64,000 nucleotides of DNA, taken from Thiocapsa bogorovii (GTDB lineage Bacteria > Pseudomonadota > Gammaproteobacteria > Chromatiales > Chromatiaceae). The notes under the pieces were generated by a model that was not told the origin of the DNA, ran no database searches, and was given only the letters and a program-made list of their open reading frames with translations. The position numbers and the translations under genes were made by a program. This document shows positions 45,040 to 54,847 of the stretch, piece after piece (positions within the stretch are counted from its first letter, which is position 1; every line of letters begins with the position of its first letter). The stretch covers positions 3,596,001 to 3,660,000 of the forward strand of contig NZ_CP089309.1 of NCBI RefSeq assembly GCF_021228795.1, written 5' to 3'.

Positions 45040-46341
45040 TCAGGGGCTGGACTCCGGTGGCGCCGATCCCGGCGAATCGGCCGGTGCGGTGTCGACATCG
45101 CGCGAGGCAGCGCCTGCATCGGCGGGCGCGCTACCACGGAGACCCATCTTCGCGGAAGGTGCAGCGCCGACGGACAAGGCGGCCAAGGTGCCGTCGTCGG
45201 CGAAGACATAAAGACGGTTGCCGACGACCAAGGGGCGTGCCGTGATCGCGCCTTTCCCGGTCACGCGGGTACGCCCGACCAAACGGCCGTCCGAGCGCGC
45301 GAGCAGGTGGACATAGCCGTCTAGGTCGCCGACCGCGATGAGATTGCCGACCAGCGCGGGCGCGGTCACCTGACGGTAGCGCAGACCCTCTTGGCGCCAA
45401 CGTCCGGCGCCGTCGCTCGGGTCCGCACCCCAGATCTGGTCGCTCGAGTCCGTGACGAAGAGATCGGAGGTGTCGGCGGCGAGCCCGGCGTGGGCCGAGA
45501 GCTCGCGCCGCCAGATCACGGTGCCCGTCGTGATATCGACGGCGGCTAGATCGCCGTTGTAGGAGCCGACGAAGGCAATGGTCCCGATCACGACTGGATC
45601 GGCATCGATGTCGGCGATGCGCGAAAGCTCCGAGCGCCCGCTCGGGCGGGTGATGGCGACTTCCCAGAGTGGGGTGCCGTCAGGCGGGTCGAGGTTTAGG
45701 AGCTTCCCGCCGGAAAGACCGACGAGGATCCCGGCGGGGGTGACGACCGGGCTGCTGCTGCCGCGCAGCGTGAGGACGGGTGCAGGATAGTTGAGGCGCC
45801 ATTGTTGGGCGCCGGTGTTGGCGTCGATCCCGTAGATGCTGTCGTCCAGGGTGTGGACGATCACTTGGGCCGTGTCGGTGAGGCGCGGAACGGAGAGGAC
45901 CTCGCTGCCGAGCTGTGTTCGCCAAAGCTCATTGCCGTCCCTGCTGGAGAAGGCGACGAGCTCGCCCCGGCTGGTGCCGATGACCAGACGCTCGCCCTTG
46001 ACGTCGGGGCCGCCGCTGAAATGCAGATCGGTATCGCGCTCCCAGAGAACTCGCCCGCTGTCGGCGGCGACGGCGACCAGCCGACCGCGTGAATCGGCGA
46101 CAAAGATGCGATTTTCGGAGATGACCGGGACCAGGTAGAGCCGCCGTTCCCGGGTGCCGCGCGTGACCCGCTCGGACCAAAGGGTGTTCAAGCCGACCGT
46201 CTGTACGATCTCGGTGAGCTTGGTCGGCGGGGTGGGGTCTTTGTCGGCGCCGAGCCAGGGGAACATTCCGCAACCGCCCAACAATCCGGCGAGCAGCAGC
46301 GTCCCGAGACGGGCGGCGCCCGCTGTCGATTGCGTGACCAT
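45040..46341 (-). CDS. bamB: Outer-membrane assembly lipoprotein BamB
   Basis: 433 residues from the ATG at 46341; lipobox LLGGC in the signal peptide. The mature protein is an eight-bladed PQQ-like beta-propeller with repeated WRxxL/[19 protein letters not shown] strands (for example [17 protein letters not shown] and [14 protein letters not shown]). Part of the BAM complex. The Pro/Ala/Asp-rich C-terminal tail is an extension beyond the usual BamB length of about 390. Confidence 0.95.
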   Translation of the reverse strand: MVTQSTAGAARLGTLLLAGLLGGCGMFPWLGADKDPTPPTKLTEIVQTVGLNTLWSERVTRGTRERRLYLVPVISENRIFVADSRGRLVAVAADSGRVLWERDTDLHFSGGPDVKGERLVIGTSRGELVAFSSRDGNELWRTQLGSEVLSVPRLTDTAQVIVHTLDDSIYGIDANTGAQQWRLNYPAPVLTLRGSSSPVVTPAGILVGLSGGKLLNLDPPDGTPLWEVAITRPSGRSELSRIADIDADPVVIGTIAFVGSYNGDLAAVDITTGTVIWRRELSAHAGLAADTSDLFVTDSSDQIWGADPSDGAGRWRQEGLRYRQVTAPALVGNLIAVGDLDGYVHLLARSDGRLVGRTRVTGKGAITARPLVVGNRLYVFADDGTLAALSVGAAPSAKMGLRGSAPADAGAASRDVDTAPADSPGSAPPESSP

Positions 46342-46358
46342 TGGCGGCTCTTTGACCA

Positions 46359-46985
46359 CTATCCGGCTGCGGGGAGGTTGTCGAGCTTGAGGCGGAGCAA
46401 CTGCGAGAATCCGGTCCCCTCGGCGAGCGCCCGTTCGTAGGCCTTGCGTGCCGCGACCGTGTCCCCGCGTGCCGCTGCGATATCGCCCTGCACCGCAGCA
46501 AAGTCACCGGCAAACTCCGGGCTGGTGTCGTGATCAGCAACAGTCTTTTCCGCATCGTCGAGTTTCCCCTCCGCAACCTGGATCCGCGCCAGGCGAAGCG
46601 CCGCGATGCGAGCCATGGCCGGATCCGGGGCGTCGTTGATCACCCCCGTTAAGGCAGTCATGGCCGCCTCGGCTTGGCCGGATTCGTAGAGCGCCTTCGC
46701 TTCGACCAGCTTGCCGAGTGCGGCATAGGGGGTCGATGAGAAGTCCTCGTTCAGCATCCGGGCTTGGGTCACGACCGCCTCGGTTTGACCGGTGGCGGCG
46801 TTCGCGAGGACCTGGTCGAAGACTGTCGATCCCTGAGCAGCGACGCTGTCGCGGTAATCGCCCCAGTAACGCCAGCCGACGATCGCGCCTAGTCCGATGG
46901 CGATGCCCATGACGATCGCCACACCGTTCTCTTTCCACCAGGCCTTGATGGCTTCGACCTTTTCGTCGTCGGTTTCGTAACTCAC
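46359..46985 (-). CDS. yfgM: YfgM-like inner-membrane TPR protein
   Basis: 208 residues: a cytoplasmic start YETDDEKVEAIKAWWKENG, one membrane helix (VAIVMGIAIGLGAIVGW) and a periplasmic TPR domain (ALGKLVEAKALYESGQAE). YfgM is an ancillary SecYEG subunit working with PpiD in periplasmic chaperone transfer. Its place between hisS and bamB is conserved. Confidence 0.93.
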   Translation of the reverse strand: MSYETDDEKVEAIKAWWKENGVAIVMGIAIGLGAIVGWRYWGDYRDSVAAQGSTVFDQVLANAATGQTEAVVTQARMLNEDFSSTPYAALGKLVEAKALYESGQAEAAMTALTGVINDAPDPAMARIAALRLARIQVAEGKLDDAEKTVADHDTSPEFAGDFAAVQGDIAAARGDTVAARKAYERALAEGTGFSQLLRLKLDNLPAAG

Positions 46986-47046
46986 TGCTCTCTCCGTGGT
47001 GACGTGGATTCGCGTGCGGCTCGACTGAAGTCGTCGCCCGCAGCCA

Positions 47047-48321
47047 TCAATCCGGGCTCGCGATCTCGCGGGTCAGGAAATCGACCAAATCGTCGAAACC
47101 AAGCTCCTGTTGACCGCTCTCGTCGCGTAAGGGTTTGACGCCGACAATCCCTTGCGCCAACTCCGCCTCGCCGAGGATGAGCGCGAAGGTTGCGCCGCTT
47201 CTGTCGGCCTTCTTGAACTGGCTCTTGAAGCTGCCCCCGCCGCAATGGGCCATGAGGCGCAGACGGGGCAGGGCATCGCGAAGGCGCTCGGCCAGAAGCG
47301 GGGCCTCGAGCTGTGCCTGATCGCCGACCGCGACCAGGTAGGCGTGCACTGCAGGCTCGCCGGAATGGCCTCCGAGCGCGAGCAGCTCCACCAGTCGCTC
47401 GAGTCCCAAGGCGAAGCCGACTGCAGGTGTCGATCGGCCACCGAGCTGCTCGACCAAACCGTCGTAGCGACCGCCGGCACAAACGGTGCCTTGGGCGCCG
47501 AGATCTTCGGTGATCCACTCGAAGACCGTGCGATTGTAGTAATCCAGACCCCGCACCAGCCGCGGATTGAGTCTATACGGGATGCCCGCCTGATCCAGAC
47601 CGTGACGGATGCCCTGAAAGTGCGCCAGGCAATCGTCGCTGAGGTGATCCATCAGCGTCGGTGCATCCGCGACGACCTTCTGTGTCTCCGGATGTTTCGA
47701 GTCCAGGACGCGCAACGGGTTGGTGTAGAGACGTCGGAGACTCTCGGCGTCCAGATGCTCCCGCCGCGCTTCCAGATAGGTGACCAGCTGTTCGCGATAG
47801 AGCCGACGTTCATCCGGGTCCCCGAGACTGTTGATCTCCAGGCGCAGACCCTGCAGTCCGAGCGCGCGCCACAGGCGCGCGGTGAGCAGGATCAGCTCGA
47901 GATCGATGTCCGGTCCCGTGAGCCCGAAGACCTCGGCGCCGATCTGATTGAACTGCCGGTAACGGCCGCGTTGCGGGCGCTCATGGCGGAACATCGGGCC
48001 GCGATACCACAGGCGCTGAGGCTGGACGATCAGCCCGTGCTCGACCGCCGCGCGCACGCAGCTGGCGGTACCCTCCGGCCGCAGGCTCAAGCTCTCGCCG
48101 TTGCGGTCGTCGAAGCTGTACATCTCCTTTTCGACGATGTCGGTGACCTCGCCGATGGAGCGTTTGAACAGATCCGTGACCTCGAGGATCGGAGTGCGGA
48201 TCTCGGCATAGCCGTACCCCGCAAGAATCGTTCGCGCGGTGTCCTCGATACGATGCCAGATGGGGACGGCCTCGGGCAGGATGTCGTGCATCCCGCGGAT
48301 CGCCTGAATGTGTTTACCCAT
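47047..48321 (-). CDS. hisS: Histidyl-tRNA synthetase
   Basis: 424 residues, class II synthetase. Motif 2 [16 protein letters not shown], HisA motif [14 protein letters not shown], motif 3 [11 protein letters not shown] and the C-terminal anticodon-binding domain. The upstream gene in this position is normally ispG; here rodZ lies only 57 bases upstream. Confidence 0.97.
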   Translation of the reverse strand: MGKHIQAIRGMHDILPEAVPIWHRIEDTARTILAGYGYAEIRTPILEVTDLFKRSIGEVTDIVEKEMYSFDDRNGESLSLRPEGTASCVRAAVEHGLIVQPQRLWYRGPMFRHERPQRGRYRQFNQIGAEVFGLTGPDIDLELILLTARLWRALGLQGLRLEINSLGDPDERRLYREQLVTYLEARREHLDAESLRRLYTNPLRVLDSKHPETQKVVADAPTLMDHLSDDCLAHFQGIRHGLDQAGIPYRLNPRLVRGLDYYNRTVFEWITEDLGAQGTVCAGGRYDGLVEQLGGRSTPAVGFALGLERLVELLALGGHSGEPAVHAYLVAVGDQAQLEAPLLAERLRDALPRLRLMAHCGGGSFKSQFKKADRSGATFALILGEAELAQGIVGVKPLRDESGQQELGFDDLVDFLTREIASPD

Positions 48322-48378
48322 GTTCCCCGGCTCGATGTGTGCGGGCGAGATTCGGCGTGGTTCGGCCCGAGCGAGCCG

Positions 48379-49488
48379 TCACTCGGGTGACTCCGGGTCG
48401 AGCGAGAAGCGCGCCACGTTGCCGCGCGAACGGGCCTCCAGATCAAAGGGTTTGCCGTCGACAGTCATGCTGCTGTTGTTGACCCGTCCCACCGTGAACC
48501 GAAACGGGCCCTGCCCGGTGACCTCGCGCCGATCTCCGGCCTTCATCTCGCCGACGATGAGGCGCTCCCCGGCTGCATCGCGCACTTCGAGCCACGAGGG
48601 GCCCGTAAACTCCAGAACAATCCCTTTCTCTGACGCCGTAGGCTCGGCGAAAGCGGGGGGATCGACCTGCGGCTGACTCGGCGTCCGATCGGGTAACTCG
48701 CTTGTCGATTGCACCGGGGGATCGCCAGCAAGGCTCGGCGCGATCTCGGGGAGCGGGGGCGGTGCTGCCTCCGAGGACGGTTCGACCTCCGGGTCGGCTG
48801 CCGACGAGGCTAGCGTCGCCGGTGTCTGCTGTGGAGCCGTTTCGGAAGGATCCGCGGGCGGAGGCTCCGAGGTCTCGGAAAAATCGGCGCTCGTTCGGTC
48901 CGTCCGGTCGGCCGGCTCGGACGCTGTGTCAGCTGTTTCGGCATCGGCGCCGGAGACGCTTGCATCCACCGAATTAGACGCCGGATCGAGCGCGATCTCG
49001 TCCGGCTCGACTCCGGCCGTTTCAGTCTCGAGCTCCGGCGCTACCTCGGGTCGATCGTGCCACCAGAGCGCGATTACGGCGATGACTGCAGCCGCCAGGG
49101 CAAAACTGACAAGGCGCACCAGAATGCGGGTTCCGCCCGAATCGAGCTCCGAGCCCGCGCCCGAGCCCGACATACGGCGTGACGGCAAGACGGCGTCCGT
49201 GCTTTCGGCATGGGACTGGTAGGCCGCGATCAGAGGTGCCGGGTCGAGCCCGAGCGCACGCGCGTAGTTACGCAGATAGCCGGTGACGAAGACCGGGCCG
49301 GGCAAGAGGTCGAATCGGTCCTGTTCGAGCGACTCGATGACCTCGGGCTTGAGGTGCAGCTGTGTCGCGATCCGCTCGATCGCCAGGCCACGCGATTGGC
49401 GTTGGACCCGGAGGCGTCGCCCCGGGCTATCGCCGAACTCGACTACGTTCTGGTCGTTCGGGTCGGTGGATTGTGTCTGGTTAGTCAC
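48379..49488 (-). CDS. rodZ: Cell-shape protein RodZ
   Basis: 369 residues. N-terminal HTH_25 domain at about 20-90 (GRRLRVQRQSRGLAIERIA, LEQDRFDLLPGPVFVTGYLRNYA), a membrane helix at about 122-142 (LVRLVSFALAAAVIAVIAL), a Pro/Ser/Glu-rich periplasmic linker and a C-terminal DUF4115 domain at about 290-365 (LEFTGPSWLEVRDAAGERL). Links MreB to the peptidoglycan elongation machinery. Confidence 0.94.
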   Translation of the reverse strand: MTNQTQSTDPNDQNVVEFGDSPGRRLRVQRQSRGLAIERIATQLHLKPEVIESLEQDRFDLLPGPVFVTGYLRNYARALGLDPAPLIAAYQSHAESTDAVLPSRRMSGSGAGSELDSGGTRILVRLVSFALAAAVIAVIALWWHDRPEVAPELETETAGVEPDEIALDPASNSVDASVSGADAETADTASEPADRTDRTSADFSETSEPPPADPSETAPQQTPATLASSAADPEVEPSSEAAPPPLPEIAPSLAGDPPVQSTSELPDRTPSQPQVDPPAFAEPTASEKGIVLEFTGPSWLEVRDAAGERLIVGEMKAGDRREVTGQGPFRFTVGRVNNSSMTVDGKPFDLEARSRGNVARFSLDPESPE

Positions 49489-49499
49489 TCGTGAGGTCC

Positions 49500-50294
49500 C
49501 TACAGCTCGCGGGTCTCGGGTGTATCGGGAAAGCTCGCGCGCAACGCCTTCTCGTACTCGGCTGCGCGGGCTCGGTTACCTAGTGCGCGTTCGGTTGTGA
49601 CCGCGGCGGCGAGTGCCTCGCGGGCCGTTGCCGGGGTGCGCAAGGTCGTCGGCTCGAAAAAGCGATCCAGATAGAGCTTCGCCCCCTGCATGTTGCCGCG
49701 TTTGAGCTCGATCTCCGCGAGCTTCACCAGCGCCGGGCCGAAACCCGGGTTGGCGCCGACCGCAGCGCGATAGTAGCGTTCCGCCTTGGCCGCGTCACCG
49801 GCACTGCTCGCACAAGTGGCTGCGTTGGTCATCGCGACCCAAGGCGTTGCGTAGAGTGGATTCTCAAGTGCCTTTTTGAAGTAGACGTCCGCCTCTGCGT
49901 AGTGTCTTTGTCGACACTGATAGGCCCCGAACGCGTAGAGGACATCCGAGTTGTTCGGGGCGAGCTTGACGGCGCGCTCGTAGTGCGTCGCCGCGAGGTC
50001 CGGCTTGCCCATCTCCTCGTACATGAAGGCGAGCCACACGTGGGCCTTGGGATTCTTTCTGTCGGCCTCGATCGCCTGTTGGGCGCGACGGAAGGCGACC
50101 TCGGTCTGGCCGCGATTGTAGTACTCCTCGGCCATTTCGACGTAGAGGGTGGCGGGGCTGTCCTGCGGATCCAGCCCGAGCGGGTCGGTGTCTTGTCGGT
50201 TGGCTTTGCTCGCGCAGCCGAACAAGCCCAAACAGAGCGCGCTCGGGACCATGACGGCATGCGTGACGAGGCGGACGGCGAGATGACTCGTCAT
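49500..50294 (-). CDS. pilW: Type IV pilus assembly lipoprotein PilW/PilF
   Basis: 264 residues; signal peptide with lipobox LFGC, then TPR repeats (YYNRGQTEVAFRRAQQAIEA, AHVWLAFMYEEMGKPDLAA, AEADVYFKKALENPLYATPW). The pilotin places the PilQ secretin in the outer membrane. The ATG overlaps the rlmN stop. The location after rlmN is conserved in gammaproteobacteria. Confidence 0.92.
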   Translation of the reverse strand: MTSHLAVRLVTHAVMVPSALCLGLFGCASKANRQDTDPLGLDPQDSPATLYVEMAEEYYNRGQTEVAFRRAQQAIEADRKNPKAHVWLAFMYEEMGKPDLAATHYERAVKLAPNNSDVLYAFGAYQCRQRHYAEADVYFKKALENPLYATPWVAMTNAATCASSAGDAAKAERYYRAAVGANPGFGPALVKLAEIELKRGNMQGAKLYLDRFFEPTTLRTPATAREALAAAVTTERALGNRARAAEYEKALRASFPDTPETREL

Positions 50295-51421
50295 GAGTTC
50301 GCCGCCTTCCCGGCCCGGAAACTGCCGTCCAATGGGCTCTCCGACGGAATCGGGACCGCGACGCGCCCGAGCCGACGGGTGCGATCCTCGACCCGCCCAA
50401 CGAGCTGTCCGCAGGCAGCGGCGATCTCGTCGCCGCGTGTCTTGCGGGTCATGGTGAAGATGCCGGCCCCGGCGAGGCGCGCGCGAAAGGCCTCGATGCG
50501 TTCGGGCGGCGAGGTGCCGTACTGGTTGCCGGGGAACGGGTTGAACGGGATCAGGTTGACCTTCGACGGGATCCCCTCGAGCAAGCGGATCATCTGCTTG
50601 GCATGCGCTAGGCTGTCGTTGATGCCGTCGAGCATCACATACTCCCAGGTGATGCGGCGGCGTTTGTCGGCACCCACGTAAGCCTTGCAGGCCGGCAGCA
50701 GCTCGGCGAGCGGGTACTTGCGGTTGATCGGCACCAACTGGTCGCGCAGGGTATCGTTCGGCGCATGCAACGACACGGCCAGCGAGACGTCGCTGACCTC
50801 GCGCAGCTTGTAGATATTCGGGACGATGCCCGAGGTGCTGAGCGTCAGGCGTGTCTTCGCGATCATGTAAGCGAAGTCGTCTTGCATGATCGCCATCGCC
50901 TTGACGACGGCATCGAAATTGGCCAGCGGCTCGCCCATGCCCATCATGACGACGTTCGAAGGCGCGGTGCCGATTTGTCGTGTCGCATGCCAGATCTGAC
51001 CGGCGATCTCGCCGACCGTCAGGTTGCGGTTGAAGCCTTGTGTGGCGGTGGCGCAGAAGGAGCAGTTAAGCGCGCACCCTACCTGCGAGGAGACGCAGAT
51101 GGTCGTGCGGCGTCCCTCCGGGATGAAGACGGTCTCGATGCGCTGGCCGTCTTCCAGTTCCATGATCCATTTGATGGTTCCGTCTGCCGAGGGTTGATCG
51201 TAGATGATTCGGGGCAGTCGGATCTCGACGCTCTCGCGCAGTGCATCGCGCAACGCCCTGGAGAGGTCCGTCATGGCGTCGTAATCGACGACGCCATGCT
51301 TGTGGATCCATTTGAAGAGGCTGCGGCCGTGAAACGCCTTGAAACCGAGCCCGAGCACCAGTCTCTCGCAGTCGGCAAGATCCAGGTCGAGGACATTGGG
51401 CTTGAGCTCGGCGTTGGTCAC
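50291..51421 (-). CDS. rlmN: Dual-specificity 23S rRNA/tRNA adenine-C2 methyltransferase RlmN
   Basis: 376 residues. Radical-SAM motif CALNCSFCATATQGFNRNL, MGMGEPLANFDAV, STSGIVPNI, and the catalytic cysteine in RKTRGDEIAAACGQL. Methylates A2503 of 23S rRNA and A37 of some tRNAs. Eight bases separate it from ndk. Confidence 0.96.
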   Translation of the reverse strand: MTNAELKPNVLDLDLADCERLVLGLGFKAFHGRSLFKWIHKHGVVDYDAMTDLSRALRDALRESVEIRLPRIIYDQPSADGTIKWIMELEDGQRIETVFIPEGRRTTICVSSQVGCALNCSFCATATQGFNRNLTVGEIAGQIWHATRQIGTAPSNVVMMGMGEPLANFDAVVKAMAIMQDDFAYMIAKTRLTLSTSGIVPNIYKLREVSDVSLAVSLHAPNDTLRDQLVPINRKYPLAELLPACKAYVGADKRRRITWEYVMLDGINDSLAHAKQMIRLLEGIPSKVNLIPFNPFPGNQYGTSPPERIEAFRARLAGAGIFTMTRKTRGDEIAAACGQLVGRVEDRTRRLGRVAVPIPSESPLDGSFRAGKAANS

Positions 51422-51429
51422 GGGGATCC

Positions 51430-51858
51430 TCAGCGGGTGCGCGGGCAGACGCCTTCCGGGAAGAAGAAGGCGATCTCGACGGCCGCGGTATCCACGGCAT
51501 CGGAGCCGTGTGCCGCGTTTTCGGTGAATGAATCGGCAAAGTCCGCACGAATGGTGCCCGGCGCGGCATTGGCCGGGTTGGTCGCGCCCATGATGTCGCG
51601 ATTCTTCGCGACCGCGTCTTCCCCTTCGAGCACCTGGACCATCACCGGACCGGAGGTCATGAATTCGACCAACTCGTCGAAGAAGGGCTTGCCTTGGTGG
51701 ATCCCGTAGAAGGCCGATGCCTGTTCCTTGCTCATGTGAAGCATTCGCGCGGCGACGATGCGCAGCCCGGCGGCTTCGAAACGGCTCAAAATGGCGCCGA
51801 TGGCGTTCTTCGCCACGGCGTTGGGCTTGATGATAGACAGGGTCTGCTCGATGGCCAT
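51430..51858 (-). CDS. ndk: Nucleoside diphosphate kinase
   Basis: 142 residues from [15 protein letters not shown] with GGAACC before the ATG. Catalytic His in [10 protein letters not shown]; nucleotide site [13 protein letters not shown]. Transfers phosphate between NTPs and NDPs. First gene of the ndk-rlmN-pilW-rodZ-hisS-yfgM-bamB-der run. Confidence 0.97.
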   Translation of the reverse strand: MAIEQTLSIIKPNAVAKNAIGAILSRFEAAGLRIVAARMLHMSKEQASAFYGIHQGKPFFDELVEFMTSGPVMVQVLEGEDAVAKNRDIMGATNPANAAPGTIRADFADSFTENAAHGSDAVDTAAVEIAFFFPEGVCPRTR

Positions 51859-52148
51859 GTTGGTTCCAAATAGAGGATTCGAAAAGAGGTTGGGTCGGAT
51901 CGGCGGAATCGCGAGCTGAGTTCCCCGGGACAATCTGCCCGTTGGCTCGCCACGCGGCCCGACCCCGTCGGAGACTTGAGTGGATTGCAAAGTCTACCGA
52001 TCACGAACGCCTCGAGCAACGCCGGCAAAGCCGTGTTCGGCGTGAACGGCGTTGCGAGGCGTCATGAATGGCGGATGCGGATTTGGACCGGTCGGGCGAT
52101 TGGGCGGATAATCATCTGACATCCATCTGCACGCAAACGGTTTTCCAG

Positions 52149-53105
52149 ATGAGTCAATACGATGTCTTCAACGGCGACGCCGACGGTCTCTGTGCTCTGC
52201 AGCAGCTGCGTCTGGCCGAGCCGATCGAGAGCATCCTGGTCACCGGGGTCAAACGCGACATTGCCCTGCTCGATCGGGTCGAGGCGGTCGACGGCGATCG
52301 GGTGACTGCGCTCGATATCTCGTTCGACAAGAATCGCAGTGCGGTCGAGCGTTTGCTCGGGCAGGGTGCGCGCATTCGCTATTTCGATCACCACTTTGCC
52401 GGCGAGATCCCGGTCCACCCGTCGCTCGACGTTCACATCGAGACGCTGCCCGACAAAGGGACCAGTCTGCTGGTCGATGACTATCTACAGGGTTCCCAAC
52501 GCGCGTGGGCCGTGGTCGGGACCTTCGGGGATAACTTCGACGCGTCCGCGCGTCGTGCCGCTGAGCCTTTGGATCTGACCGAAGGCGAGCTCGGGCTGTT
52601 GCGCGACCTCGGTATCTACCTCAACTACAACGGTTACGGTGAGACGGTAGACGACCTCTTGTTTGCCCCGGACGTCCTTTTCCGCAGCTTGCAGCCCTAC
52701 GCAGATCCCTTGGCCTTCATCGTCGAGGATCCGACGTTCGCGGCCTTGCGTGACGGCTATGCCGACGATATGGCCCGTGCCCGTGCCGTTGACCCCGCGT
52801 TCGAGAGCGAGCGGCATCGTCTCTTTGTCCTGCCGGCCGAGCCTTGGTCCCGCCGCGCCAGCGGCGTTTTCGCCAACGAGCTGGCCGGGCAGGCGCCCGA
52901 GCAGGCTCACGCCATGCTGACACGGTTGGCCGGGGGCGGATTTCTCGTCAGTGTCCGTGCCCCGCTCGCGCGCCCGGACGGGGCGGACGCGCTCTGCCGC
53001 AGTTTTCCGACCGGCGGTGGGCGCAAGGCGGCAGCCGGGATCAACCTGCTGCCCGAGGCCGAATACGAAACCTTTCTGGAGCGGTTCCGCGCCGCGTTCT
53101 CATAA
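52149..53105 (+). CDS. DHH-family phosphoesterase-like protein
   Basis: 318 residues. Metal-binding motifs NGDADGLCALQQL, TALDISFDKN and RYFDHHFAG are those of the DHH superfamily. Substrate unknown: relatives cleave phosphodiester or pyrophosphate bonds in oligonucleotides or cyclic dinucleotides. The C-terminal GGGRKAAAG motif matches the DHHA1 substrate-binding domain. The start at 52149 has a weak ribosome binding site; an ATG 81 bases upstream is an alternative. Divergent from ndk. Confidence 0.82.
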   Translation: MSQYDVFNGDADGLCALQQLRLAEPIESILVTGVKRDIALLDRVEAVDGDRVTALDISFDKNRSAVERLLGQGARIRYFDHHFAGEIPVHPSLDVHIETLPDKGTSLLVDDYLQGSQRAWAVVGTFGDNFDASARRAAEPLDLTEGELGLLRDLGIYLNYNGYGETVDDLLFAPDVLFRSLQPYADPLAFIVEDPTFAALRDGYADDMARARAVDPAFESERHRLFVLPAEPWSRRASGVFANELAGQAPEQAHAMLTRLAGGGFLVSVRAPLARPDGADALCRSFPTGGGRKAAAGINLLPEAEYETFLERFRAAFS

Positions 53106-53111
53106 CGAAAA

Positions 53112-53141
53112 GTCGCAGCGCCTCCAAGGAGGCGCTGCGAC
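53112..53141 (-). terminator. Strong intrinsic terminator
   Basis: A perfect 14-base stem (53112-53125 with 53128-53141) and tiny loop. On the minus strand it is followed by TTTTCGTT, so it ends the leftward Fn3 gene 25 bases away; it can also act as a hairpin for the rightward DHH gene. Confidence 0.85.
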
Positions 53142-53166
53142 ATCGGGCACGGGCTCGGTGCGGGGC

Positions 53167-54423
53167 CTATTCGACGTCGGCGACGAAGTAACCGACCTCC
53201 TCGAACACGTGCGTCCTCTCCCGATCGCGCGACTGCTCTTCTTGGACCCGCAGCTCCACGGAGTCGACGTTCAGATTATCCCACCGCAGGGCTGCCGTAT
53301 CGTCGCCGTGTGTCGTCTGCATGTCGGCGACGAGCACCGGAGGCCGTACGAACGCGGTTTGGTAGACCAGGTTGTGCGCCTCGTGGTCGACGTTGCGTCC
53401 GGTGCGTCCGACCTCGTATCGCATCCCGTCGACGACACCCGTGGAGGCCTCCCAGGCGATGAAGTCGACACGTTCGGGTCGATGCCGTTGGCTATTGGCC
53501 TCTTGCTCGCGCAGTCCGACCTCGAAGCCGTCGGACGCGATCGCGTGCAACCGTGCCGTCACGGCATCGCTCTCGTTGAAACTGACGACGCTCGCGAAGA
53601 CAACCGGGGCGTCTGCAAAGGACGCTCTGAAGGTCTGGCGTTGGAAGGCCAGCGTCGTTCCGGTGATCAGCGATCCGGCCTCGATCTGAGCTCCGTTGGC
53701 CAGTTGATGGCGCCCGCGCTCCATCACCACGTACGAGACCGTTTCCAAGTCGTGTGCGCCGTCGAGAGAGTCCCATTCCTGCACGCGAATCGAGAAGCCG
53801 TTGGCGTTGATCGCGTCGACCCGGACGATCGCCGGCTCGGTGTCTTAGTTACTCAACGCCTTGACCACGACGACCGGGTCTACGAACGCGCGCTGGAATT
53901 CGACCCATTGCCATTCCTGATTGATCTCCACCTCGCCGATCTCGATGGCCGGACGAGTTGCTGAGAGGGTGTTATCGGCGGCGACCGAGGCCGACCGCCG
54001 AGCGGATCGAGCATTCGCCGCCGCGCGCATGGTCACGACCCCGGATGCCGAATGCGGCGTCCCCGGAATATCGACATTCACCTCGTTGGAGAAGGCGCTG
54101 CAGAGCTCCCCGTCGCTCGTGCATGCCCGCGTTGCGAAGAAGTATTGCGAGCCGCCCTCCAAGCCGGAGACGGTCGCCGATGCGGTGGTGACTTGAACGT
54201 TCGAATCGTAGGTCTTGCTGGCGGTCCCGTAGTGCACCTCGTAGCGAGCGACCCGACTGTCGTTCACCGCATTCCATACGAGTTTGACCTCGCTGCCGGT
54301 CGTGGCTCCGGACAAGCCGCTTGCCGATGACAACAAGAGCAGAAGGAAGAGCTGCGCAAACAGAACTAGGCCGAGGTAGATGTCGGTCCGAAGGTGAACT
54401 TGGAGTGCCCGAGTGCGTCGCAT
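53167..54423 (-). pseudogene. Secreted Fn3 / H-type-lectin-like protein split by in-frame stop
   Basis: Starts at the ATG at 54423 with GGGGAA upstream. Hydrophobic signal region YLGLVLFAQLFLLLLLSS, then a fibronectin type III domain at about 35-125 (VKLVWNAVNDSRVARYEVHY, ATVSGLEGGSQYFFATRAC), then beta-rich modules (WVEFQRAFVDPVVVVKAL). A TAA at 53845-53847 interrupts the frame; the same frame continues immediately (DTEPAIVRVDAINANGFS, VSYVVMERGRHQL, ELRVQEEQSRD, FEEVGYFVA) to 53167. Read through, it would be about 418 residues. The modules resemble H-type-lectin-like repeats in secreted proteins, but this assignment is tentative. It may be an adhesion or matrix protein now truncated, or a sequencing error. 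Confidence 0.72.
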
Positions 54424-54847
54424 GGCGTTCCCCGTGTCGGTTCGAGTGACGAGGCCGGGTCTCGGAATCACTCTCTACTCAGCGCGTGTCGGAGGGGCTC
54501 CGAGGGCTCGGGAACCGAATCGGATGGTTTGTCCCGGGTTGAGCCCCTCGTTGACTCCGGTACCCTTTGAGCTGAGTTAACCAGCTACGCAGGGGCGGTT
54601 CTGCGACCTAGGCGTCAAAACACGGGTGACGAGGGCGGCGCGTGGAACGAAGTGTGCGGTGGGTCACATTGCCGACGACATGCCGAGAGCGGGTTGCGGG
54701 GAGTGCCGAGACCAAGGGAGCCGTCTTTGCGTGTGCGAAGCTCAATGCGCGGATGTCGCCGGACCGCGGTTGCCGGCGTCTTCGGGCCGCGTGAAGGGGC
54801 AAGCGTGAGCGGGATGGGCCAGGCGCACTCGGGCGGCGCGCAGCGAT
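54424..54847. other. 424-bp region without a recognisable gene
   Basis: Leader region of the Fn3 gene and downstream region of the 5'-nucleotidase gene. It contains a long imperfect hairpin (54492-54549). Short open frames at 54608-54808 lack plausible protein sequence and ribosome binding sites. Confidence 0.6.
54492..54549. other. Large imperfect hairpin in the Fn3 gene leader
   Basis: GAGGGGCTC (54492-54500) pairs perfectly with GAGCCCCTC (54541-54549), and GGGCTCGGGA pairs with TCCCGGGTT inside, leaving an 18-base loop. It is 70-125 bases before the Fn3 start on the minus strand. It could be a leader structure or a terminator of the upstream gene; there is no T-run. Confidence 0.45.

Noticed and set aside
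54505-54560. Possible c-di-GMP-I (GEMM) riboswitch: GGGACAAACC followed by a small stem on the minus strand
   Set aside because: Only the GACAAACC-like stretch fits; the conserved GACGCAAAGC segment and the P3 hairpin are absent.
54608-54808. Small genes in the gap before the 5'-nucleotidase gene
   Set aside because: Short overlapping frames on both strands without ribosome binding sites or plausible protein features.
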